Both the position numbers and the translations under genes were made by a program. Source: an uncultured Caulobacteraceae bacterium (lineage in GTDB: Bacteria > Pseudomonadota > Alphaproteobacteria > Caulobacterales > TH1-2). Taken from it: 5,000 nt of DNA. Of this stretch, positions 1-5,000 are shown piece after piece. The notes under the pieces were generated by a model that saw nothing but the letters and a program-made list of their open reading frames with translations, ran no database searches and was not told the DNA's origin. The stretch covers positions 1 to 5,000 of the forward strand of contig CALBST010000019.1 of NCBI GenBank assembly GCA_937967425.1, in the 5' to 3' direction. Numbering within the stretch: position 1 is the stretch's first letter; each line of letters opens with the position of its first letter.

Positions 1-363
1 ATCGTGCACGTCTCGGGGCAAGTCTCCGTCGACGCCACGGGCGGCATCAAGGGCAAGCTCGGCGACGCGATCGAGGTGGAGCAAGGGCAAGCGGCGGCGC
101 GGCTCTGTGGATTAAACTTGCTCGCCCAGGTGAAAGCGGCGTGCGGTGGTGATTTGGACCGCGTGAAGCGCGTCATCAAACTCAACGGTTTCGTGAACGT
201 CACGCCGGATTTCGACCCAATCCCGCAAGTCATGAATGGTTGCTCCGACCTCATGGTCTCGGTGTTCGGCGATGCCGGTAAGCACGCGCGCTCCGCCGTG
301 GGGATGGCCAATCTGCCGCTGAATTTCGCGGTCGAAGTCGATGGGCTATTCGAAATAGAATAG
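1..363 (+). CDS. RidA/YjgF-family protein, 3' part (5' end outside window)
   Basis: RidA proteins hydrolyse reactive enamine/imine intermediates from PLP enzymes such as threonine dehydratase, protecting other PLP enzymes. They are cytosolic trimers. About 120 residues are present, running from a VHVSGQVSVD segment, the usual SGQ strand of the family, to the stop TAG. The C-terminal signature KHARSAVGMANLPLNFAVEV (residues 94-113 of the visible part) carries an Arg (about residue 97) matching the catalytic Arg105 of canonical RidA, and a Glu (about 112) matching Glu120. The sequence most resembles the roughly 150-155 aa subfamily, not the 128 aa enterobacterial RidA. The GTG at 4 is therefore an internal valine codon, and about 30-35 N-terminal residues are missing to the left. 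The next gene starts 4 bp after the stop, which suggests an operon. Family assignment is strong; the natural substrate of this subfamily is not known to me. Confidence 0.9.
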   Translation: MVHVSGQVSVDATGGIKGKLGDAIEVEQGQAAARLCGLNLLAQVKAACGGDLDRVKRVIKLNGFVNVTPDFDPIPQVMNGCSDLMVSVFGDAGKHARSAVGMANLPLNFAVEVDGLFEIE

Positions 364-367
364 GCTC

Positions 368-1525
368 ATGGACGGCGCCGACAGTCTCACCATCTCGGTC
401 ATCGGCGATCTCGCTCATATCGAGCGCGCGGTATGGGACGCGCTCGCGAACCCCGAGGGTCAGGCCTACGATCCGTTTGTCTCTTGGGATTTTCTGGCTT
501 CGCTTGAAGAGAGCGGCAGCGCCAGCGCACACAAGGGCTGGCAACCCGCCCACCTGATTGCGCGCGACGCAAGCGGGGCGGTGGTCGGGGCGATGCCGCT
601 TTACGCGAAGGATCATTCGTACGGCGAATACGTCTTCGATCATGCATGGGCCGATGCGCTGCAGCGCGCGGGCGGCAGCTACTATCCTAAGCTCCAATGC
701 GCCGTACCCTTCACGCCCGTGCCGGGGCGGCGCATCTTCGCGCGGGACGCGGCTGTGCAAGGTGCTCTGGCGCAAGGCGCCATCGGCTTGGCGCAGCGTG
801 CCGGCGCATCTTCGGTCCATGTCACGTTTGCTGAGGAAGATCTTGTCCGCCGTTTGACGCCGCTTGGCTATCAGGTCCGAACCGGGCTGCAATATCATTG
901 GTTCAACCCGGGCTATGCGAGCTTCGCGAATTTCCTGGCGCAGCTCTCATCGCAGAAGCGCAAGAGCATCCGGCGCGAACGCGAGCGCGCCACTGAGGGC
1001 CTGCGCGTGAGGCGCCTGCGTGGCGACGACATCAAGGCGCGCGACTGGGATTTCTTTTTTTGCTGCTACATGGATACCGGCTCGCGCAAATGGGGCTCGC
1101 CCTACCTGAACCGCGAATTTTTCGATCTAATAAGTCAGCGTATGGCAGATCGCTGCGTGCTGTTTATAGCTGAGGAAAGCGATGGCGTGCCTGTGGCATC
1201 CGCGCTCAACTTTGTCGGCGGCGATGCGCTCTACGGCCGGTACTGGGGCCGCGTGGCCGATGTGCCATTCCTCCACTTCGAGCTTTGCTATTACCAAGCT
1301 ATCGATCTGGCGATCGAACTAGGCTTGCCGCGCGTTGAAGCCGGCGCGCAAGGCGAGCACAAGCTGGCGCGCGGCTATGTGCCGGTCCGTACGTTCAGCG
1401 CCCACTGGATCGAACACGACGGGCTCCGCAACGCGGTGCGGCACTATCTGCGTCAGGAAACGCCTGCCGTGGTCGAGGAGGCGGAAATCCTCGCCGACCA
1501 CACGCCGTTCAAGAAGGGCGAGTAG
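368..1525 (+). CDS. DUF482 / peptidogalycan-type GNAT-fold acyltransferase-like protein
   Basis: This is a complete 385-residue protein, the usual length for the DUF482 (COG3146) family. Members are predicted acyltransferases with a GNAT-like fold related to FemAB-type proteins; the reaction is unproven. Recognisable segments are SYYPKLQCAVPFTPVPGRRI (104-123), a basic stretch SSQKRKSIRRERER (194-207), DTGSRKWGSPYLNREFF (236-252) and the signature GAQGEHKLARGYVP (326-339) followed by HW (346-347). The last of these is the most conserved stretch I recall for the family. There is no signal peptide or membrane segment, so it is probably cytosolic. The ATG lies 4 bp after the RidA stop and has no good Shine-Dalgarno sequence, so translation is probably coupled to the upstream gene. 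Its last 17 bp overlap the 3' end of the convergent permease gene. A run of seven T (1055-1061) encodes Phe-Phe but the frame stays intact. Family call is strong; substrate unknown. Confidence 0.9.
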   Translation: MDGADSLTISVIGDLAHIERAVWDALANPEGQAYDPFVSWDFLASLEESGSASAHKGWQPAHLIARDASGAVVGAMPLYAKDHSYGEYVFDHAWADALQRAGGSYYPKLQCAVPFTPVPGRRIFARDAAVQGALAQGAIGLAQRAGASSVHVTFAEEDLVRRLTPLGYQVRTGLQYHWFNPGYASFANFLAQLSSQKRKSIRRERERATEGLRVRRLRGDDIKARDWDFFFCCYMDTGSRKWGSPYLNREFFDLISQRMADRCVLFIAEESDGVPVASALNFVGGDALYGRYWGRVADVPFLHFELCYYQAIDLAIELGLPRVEAGAQGEHKLARGYVPVRTFSAHWIEHDGLRNAVRHYLRQETPAVVEEAEILADHTPFKKGE

Positions 1526-2816
1526 CGGCGTCCGGCGCCGCGTTGCGCTTGAACACAAAATAGAGCGGCACGCCCGCCGCCATCAGCACAACGCCCCACA
1601 ACAAAACCTCGAGCCCGGAGCCGAACGCCGCAAACAGCGAGTACGCAATGGCGACAACAGCGATGCCCGCCCATCCCTTAGCCGAGCGGGCCGAATGGCG
1701 CAGCTCCGCCAGCGATACCACGACGTAGTAGATCAGGCCCAACGATGTCGCCATCTTCAGCAGGAACTCGAAAGCGTCGAGAAAGCCGCGCGCGTAGTTG
1801 AGAACCAGCATTGCCGCGCCGAGCGCAGACGAGACGATCAGCGCGACGTACGGCGTGTCTCGCTTGGTTGTGGCGGCCAACCACCTTGGCGCGAGCCTAT
1901 CGCCCGCGACCGCCATCGGCATCTGGCCGCAGGAAAAGATGAGCCCGTTAATCGTGCCAGCCGTCGCGACAAGAGCGCCGGCCGCAATCACGTTAGGTCC
2001 CCAGGGGCCGAAGGCGCGCGCGGCGTCGGCGAATGGCGCCGTGGATTGGATCAGTTGTGTGTGAGGAAGCAGCAGCATCAAGGCCGCGCTGGCGGCGAGA
2101 TAGATGATGACCACCGTGATCATGCCGGTGATCAACGCGCGTGGAATCGTGCGCTCGCAATCGCTTACGTTCGCAGCCGGAAGCGTCGCGACCTCAAAAC
2201 CCGTGAACGGCCAAAGCGCAATCAAGGCGGTTGCCGCCAGCGCTGCCAGGATCGGCTCGCCTGAAGGGTTGAACGATGGCAAATTGGCGGTGGACCCAGC
2301 CGGAAAGGCCAGCCCGACAATGGCCACCAAAGGGACTATCTTTAGCAGCGTGAGCGTAATCTGCGCGGCGCTCATGTCCTTGAGGCCGCGTACATTGATG
2401 AACGTGAACACGGCGATCAGCGCAAGCGCGGCTGAGAGTTGCGCCATCGCGCTCTGCTGAAGCGCGGGAACGAAAACGCCAAGGTAGCCGACGAAGGCAA
2501 TGGCGACGGTTGGAACGCCGATGACGAACGAAAGCCAGTACGCCCAGGCGATTAGAAAGCCGGTGAAGTCGCCGAAAGCTTCGCGGGCGTAGGCGTAAGG
2601 CCCGCCATTGCATTGTGTGCGCGCCGCGAGGCGTCCGAATACCAACGCCAGCGCGATCGAGCCGGCGCCGGCAATAATCCATCCGCCGAAGCTCAGGAGC
2701 CCGTAGGGCGCGAGCTGGGTCGGCACTAGAAAAATGCCCGACCCAATCATGCAGCCTACGACAAGTGACCAGCAAGCCCAGAAGCCCAGCGGCTTTTCCG
2801 TTTGACCTGTGTTCAT
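1509..2816 (-). CDS. APC-superfamily amino acid permease (APA / AdiC-like group)
   Basis: This is an inner-membrane transporter of 435 residues, the normal length for the family, with about 12 hydrophobic segments along its length. Family motifs, numbered from the start used here, are GCMIGSGIFLVP (21-32) in the unwound TM1, GGPYAYAREAFGDFTGF (71-87) at TM2-TM3, WPFTGFE (202-208) in TM6 and GTINGLIFSCGQ (287-298) in TM8. These are the positions where AdiC-type arginine/agmatine antiporters bind substrate. The TM6 Trp is kept. From memory of AdiC, however, its TM8 Trp293 is replaced by Leu292 and its TM3 Asn101 by Val, so arginine/agmatine exchange is unlikely and another amino acid or amine is more probable. 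An in-frame ATG exists 21 bp upstream (2837). The start at 2816 is preferred because AAAGGGGG sits 5 bp before it and homologues begin near EKPLGFW. The stop TGA lies inside the 3' end of the convergent acyltransferase-like gene. Substrate is not assignable from sequence alone. Confidence 0.9.
   Translation of the reverse strand: MNTGQTEKPLGFWACWSLVVGCMIGSGIFLVPTQLAPYGLLSFGGWIIAGAGSIALALVFGRLAARTQCNGGPYAYAREAFGDFTGFLIAWAYWLSFVIGVPTVAIAFVGYLGVFVPALQQSAMAQLSAALALIAVFTFINVRGLKDMSAAQITLTLLKIVPLVAIVGLAFPAGSTANLPSFNPSGEPILAALAATALIALWPFTGFEVATLPAANVSDCERTIPRALITGMITVVIIYLAASAALMLLLPHTQLIQSTAPFADAARAFGPWGPNVIAAGALVATAGTINGLIFSCGQMPMAVAGDRLAPRWLAATTKRDTPYVALIVSSALGAAMLVLNYARGFLDAFEFLLKMATSLGLIYYVVVSLAELRHSARSAKGWAGIAVVAIAYSLFAAFGSGLEVLLWGVVLMAAGVPLYFVFKRNAAPDAATRPS
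1525..1541. other. Small GC-rich hairpin at the convergent gene junction
   Basis: GCGGCG-tccgg-CGCCGC is a perfect 6-bp inverted repeat with a 5-nt loop, beginning at the last base of the acyltransferase-like gene's stop codon. It also lies within the last codons of the permease gene on the other strand. No T-run follows on either strand, so it is not a standard intrinsic terminator. It could protect a 3' RNA end or simply reflect GC-rich codons. Confidence 0.25.
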
Positions 2817-2821
2817 GCCGG

Positions 2822-2829
2822 CCCCCTTT
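2822..2829 (-). promoter_or_regulatory. Ribosome binding site of the permease (decides the start)
   Basis: Read on the minus strand, this is AAAGGGGG followed by CCGGC and then ATG at 2816. It is a purine-rich Shine-Dalgarno-like site at 5-nt spacing. It lies downstream of the alternative ATG at 2837, so it supports the shorter 435-residue protein. Confidence 0.6.
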
Positions 2830-2884
2830 ACAAGCATGCACGAGCCGCGGGTGAGCCGCTAGCCTTTTGCCGTGTGAGCGCCGC

Positions 2885-2903
2885 TTGCCCGACTTTGTCG
2901 CAA
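2885..2903. promoter_or_regulatory. Operator-like inverted repeat in the divergent intergenic region
   Basis: The sequence TTGC-cc-GAC-ttt-GTCGCAA contains a perfect CGAC/GTCG inverted repeat around a TTT centre (2890-2900). The symmetry extends outward to TTGC/GCAA if a small asymmetry in the left arm is allowed. It lies in the 123-bp gap between the divergent permease and MORN-protein genes, 37 bp before the MORN start, where a regulator or promoter element would be expected. On the plus strand, TTGCCC (2885-2890) followed 17 bp later by TAGCGT (2908-2913) could be a weak -35/-10 pair. The symmetry is visible in the sequence; any regulatory role is inference, and a short repeat like this can arise by chance. 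Confidence 0.25.
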
Positions 2904-2926
2904 CGTCTAGCGTGAGAGTGCAAGGC

Positions 2927-2933
2927 GGGGAGG
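2927..2933 (+). promoter_or_regulatory. Ribosome binding site of the MORN-repeat gene
   Basis: GGGGAGG is a strong Shine-Dalgarno match 6 nt before the ATG at 2940. The TTG at 2937 directly before the ATG is also in frame, but its spacing of 3 nt is too short, so the ATG is the better start. Confidence 0.7.
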
Positions 2934-2939
2934 TTCTTG

Positions 2940-3449
2940 ATGTCTGCGAAGTTCGCTTTCAGTTGGCTATTTGGCGCGTGCTTGTTTGTGTTCACGGCGT
3001 TCGCAGGTGACGCGCTTGCACAGTCGCGCCCGTACGATATTTCCGCTCTTGATCCAGCTCTGCGTACCGCAGTCGAGACTGCGCGCGACGCGCAGACGCG
3101 CGCCATCCGTGCGGCGGCGCGCGCTCAGTTTGATGTGGCTGGGACGGTGAGGTTCAAGGGTAACGCTGAAGATAGCTATGAAGGCGAAGGCTATGGTTCA
3201 GGGTCCGGCGCCAATCGTCACGGCTACGGGATCATCGCCTGGGCGGATGGCGAGTACTACGCCGGACAACACCGCGGCGGCACGCCGAACGCCGGCGTCA
3301 AAGAGGGCTTTGGCGTCTATGTGTTCGCCGATGGTCGTATGTATGAGGGGCAGTGGCAGAATGAGATGCGTCACGGCCTCGGCGTGCAATGGGATCCCGC
3401 GGGTCACTTGGTGTTCGCGGGCGTCTGGAACAACGGCGACCCGCCCTGA
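2940..3449 (+). CDS. Secreted MORN-repeat protein, function unknown
   Basis: This is a small protein of 169 residues. Residues 1-27 form a Sec-type signal peptide: Lys4, a hydrophobic core from about 5 to 22, and ALA before Gln28 as a signal peptidase I site. The mature protein is thus probably periplasmic or exported. Residues 40-65 form an Ala/Arg-rich, likely helical stretch. From residue 80 there are about four MORN-like units of the form Y-x-G-x-x-x-G-x-x-H/E-G-x-G. They begin at Tyr80 (ending HGYG, 94-97), Tyr107 (ending EGFG, 122-125), Tyr135 (YEGQW, ending HGLG, 145-148) and Phe159 (FAGVWNNG). The first two units carry Gly/Ser/Asn-rich insertions and are longer than the 23-residue standard. 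MORN repeats form elongated beta-hairpin arrays that mediate lipid or protein contacts or serve as modules in larger proteins; no catalytic motif is visible. The gene appears monocistronic: it diverges from the permease gene and converges on rnr. Repeat class and export are well supported; the role is unknown. Confidence 0.85.
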   Translation: MSAKFAFSWLFGACLFVFTAFAGDALAQSRPYDISALDPALRTAVETARDAQTRAIRAAARAQFDVAGTVRFKGNAEDSYEGEGYGSGSGANRHGYGIIAWADGEYYAGQHRGGTPNAGVKEGFGVYVFADGRMYEGQWQNEMRHGLGVQWDPAGHLVFAGVWNNGDPP

Positions 3450-3455
3450 ACCAAA

Positions 3456-5000
3456 CTAGCGGCGGCGTTTGCCGCGCTTGGTGTCGCGATCGCGCTTGCC
3501 GGCGCCACGGCCATCACGTTGGCCTTGCTTGCTGACGCGCGATTTCCGCCAGCCTGGCGCGGGCGGCAGCGGGTCAGTCAGGAGGCTGAAGACGAGGCCG
3601 CCCGTGATCGGCGTGGCTTCCTCAAGCCGCACCTCGACGCGCATGCCGAGCGGATAGCGCTCGCCTGAGTGTTCGCCGACGAGCGCATGCGCCGCTTCAT
3701 CGTGAATCCAGCGTTCGTTGCCGAGCGTGGAAATCGGCGCGAGGCCATCGGCCTGGGTTTCGTCGAGGCGGATGAAGAGGCCGAAGCGGGTGACGCCGGT
3801 GACCCGGCCTTCGAAGTTTGCGCCGATGCGATCGGCCAGGAACGAGCTGATGTAGCGCGCCGTGGCGTCGCGCTCGGCCGCCATCGATTTGCGCTCCATT
3901 TCGCTGATGTGCTCGGCGGTTTCCTCGTAGCGCGCTTCTTCTTTGTCGGTGGCGCCGTCTTCGCCCAGTTTCAGCGCGCGGATGAGCGCGCGATGGATGG
4001 TGACATCGGCGTAGCGGCGGATGGGCGAGGTGAAGTGCGAGTAGGCGCGCAGGTTCAGGCCGAAGTGGCCGATGTTCTCGGGGGAGTACACGGCTTGCGA
4101 CTGCGTGCGGAGGACGACTTCGTTGATGATGTCCTTGTTGGGTGACGCTTCGGCCAGATGCAGGATGCGGTTGAAGCGGCCGGCTGTGATGGTCTGGCCC
4201 TTGCTCCAGGACATATCGACGGTCGGCAGGAAGTCGGTCAGCGCCGCAATCTTGGTGTCGCTTGGGCGGTCATGGACACGATAGATTTGCGGGCGGCTCT
4301 TCTGTTCTAAAGTTTCGGCGGCGCAGACATTGGCTTGGATCATGAACTCTTCGATGAGCTTGTGCGCATCGAAGCGCTCGCGCCGCTTCACGCCAACGAC
4401 TTTGCCGTTCTCGAAAACAATTCGGTGCTCGGGCGCATCGATCTCTAGCGGCTGACGTTTCTGACGCGCCGCCCAGACGCAAGCGTAAGCGGCCCAAAGG
4501 GGTTTCAAGATCGGTTCGAGCAGTGGGCCGGTCTTTTCGTTCGGCTTACCGTCGATCGCCGCTTGAGCTTGCTCATACGAGAGTTTCGCAGCGGAGCGCA
4601 TGAGACCGCGTACGAATCTGTGCCGGATTTTGCGGCCGTCGCGATCGAAGATCATCTCGACCGCCATGCAGGCGCGCTCTTCGCCTTCGCGCAGCGAGCA
4701 CAGATCGGCGGAGAGCGATTCCGGCAGCATCGGCGCGACGCGATCGGGGAAGTAGGTGGAGTTGGCGCGCCGCCACGCGCCGCGATCGAGTGGCGAACCC
4801 GGCGTCACGTAAGCGGAGACATCGGCGATGGCGACCCAGACGCGCCACCCGCCTTTGTTTTTCTCGTCGGTGTCGGGTGTTGCATAGACGGCGTCGTCGT
4901 GATCGCGTGCGTCTTCCGGGTCGATGGTGATCAGCGGGATGTCGCGCAGATCGGTGCGGCCTTTGAGCGTGGGCTTTTGTGCGGCGTTGGCCTGCGCCTC
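3456..5000 (-). CDS. rnr: Ribonuclease R, catalytic and C-terminal part (N-terminus outside window)
   Basis: RNase R is a cytosolic 3'-5' exoribonuclease that degrades structured RNA in mRNA turnover, rRNA quality control and trans-translation. The visible 514 residues start inside the protein. The RNB domain begins near residue 15. Its metal-binding motif IDPEDARDHDDA (26-37) has Asp27, Asp33, Asp35 and Asp36 with the spacing of the active-site aspartates of E. coli RNase II/RNase R. Further RNB signatures are NSTYFPDRVAPMLPESLSAD (80-99), HFTSPIRRYAD (322-332) and AERDA (375-379). An S1 RNA-binding domain follows (about 389-474), then a K/R-rich tail (about 484-514), a feature linked to duplex unwinding in RNase R. 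The roughly 250 N-terminal residues (helix-turn-helix and cold-shock domains) lie past the right edge. The reading frame is open to the last base, so the GTG at 4808 is an internal valine, not a start. The stop TAG lies 6 bp from the end of the convergent MORN gene. The RNase R call rests on the basic tail and sequence texture; RNase II is the less likely alternative. Confidence 0.95.
   Translation of the reverse strand, partial: EAQANAAQKPTLKGRTDLRDIPLITIDPEDARDHDDAVYATPDTDEKNKGGWRVWVAIADVSAYVTPGSPLDRGAWRRANSTYFPDRVAPMLPESLSADLCSLREGEERACMAVEMIFDRDGRKIRHRFVRGLMRSAAKLSYEQAQAAIDGKPNEKTGPLLEPILKPLWAAYACVWAARQKRQPLEIDAPEHRIVFENGKVVGVKRRERFDAHKLIEEFMIQANVCAAETLEQKSRPQIYRVHDRPSDTKIAALTDFLPTVDMSWSKGQTITAGRFNRILHLAEASPNKDIINEVVLRTQSQAVYSPENIGHFGLNLRAYSHFTSPIRRYADVTIHRALIRALKLGEDGATDKEEARYEETAEHISEMERKSMAAERDATARYISSFLADRIGANFEGRVTGVTRFGLFIRLDETQADGLAPISTLGNERWIHDEAAHALVGEHSGERYPLGMRVEVRLEEATPITGGLVFSLLTDPLPPAPGWRKSRVSKQGQRDGRGAGKRDRDTKRGKRRR

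Noticed and set aside
251..898. A 215-codon open frame on the minus strand opposite the RidA and DUF482 genes
   Set aside because: The composition is Arg-rich and unstructured, there is no recognisable domain, and it lies fully against conserved coding sequence on the other strand.
1055..1061. Run of seven T inside the DUF482 gene as a programmed frameshift site or sequencing error
   Set aside because: The conserved protein sequence continues in the same frame on both sides (through DTGSRKWG), so no frameshift is needed or indicated.
1335..2264. A 309-codon open frame on the plus strand opposite the permease gene
   Set aside because: Its translation is Arg/Gln-rich low-complexity sequence with no family resemblance. 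It overlaps two well-supported genes and reflects GC-rich codon bias.
3462..3475. Hairpin GCGGC-gttt-GCCGC just after the MORN gene as an intrinsic terminator
   Set aside because: The stem is only 5 bp, no T-run follows, and it lies inside the last RNase R codons, where Arg/Lys/Gly codons naturally give such symmetry.
3669..4145. A 158-codon open frame on the plus strand opposite rnr
   Set aside because: It is antisense to the conserved RNB and S1 domains, and its repetitive Ala/Glu/Val/Gly composition is what a mirror frame of this gene would give.
4806..4808. GTG as a start codon for RNase R
   Set aside because: The frame stays open to the window edge, and the upstream part encodes the essential catalytic motif IDPEDARDHDDA, so this GTG encodes an internal valine.

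Overview
The window reads as an ordinary chromosomal segment of a GC-rich alphaproteobacterium. The protein texture (RidA subfamily of about 150 aa, a DUF482-type acyltransferase, RNase R with a short K/R-rich tail) suggests Caulobacterales or Hyphomonadaceae-like relatives. That placement is an impression from recalled homologues, not a search result. I see no rRNA, tRNA, insertion sequence, CRISPR array, phage gene or attachment site.

Layout: five protein genes fill almost all the sequence. (1) The 3' part of a RidA-family gene (1-363, +) runs off the left edge. (2) Four bases later, a complete DUF482 / GNAT-fold acyltransferase-like gene (368-1525, +) is probably co-transcribed with it. 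(3) An APC-superfamily amino-acid permease (1509-2816, -) converges on gene 2, and their 3' ends overlap by 17 bp. (4) A 123-bp divergent intergenic region (2817-2939) carries the ribosome binding sites of both flanking genes and a small operator-like inverted repeat. (5) A small secreted MORN-repeat protein (2940-3449, +) follows. (6) It converges, with 6 bp between stop codons, on the catalytic and C-terminal part of RNase R (3456-5000, -), whose N-terminus lies beyond the right edge.

The genes do not form an obvious single pathway. RidA clears reactive enamine/imine metabolites, the DUF482 protein is an uncharacterised acyltransferase-like protein, the permease moves an amino acid or polyamine-like solute, the MORN protein is probably periplasmic, and RNase R degrades structured RNA. 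The neighbourhood looks like compact housekeeping DNA with two tight tail-to-tail junctions. I found no evidence of a new defence, mobile or biosynthetic system. The points most worth a second look are the substrate-site substitutions in the permease, the exported MORN protein and the convergent 3' junctions.
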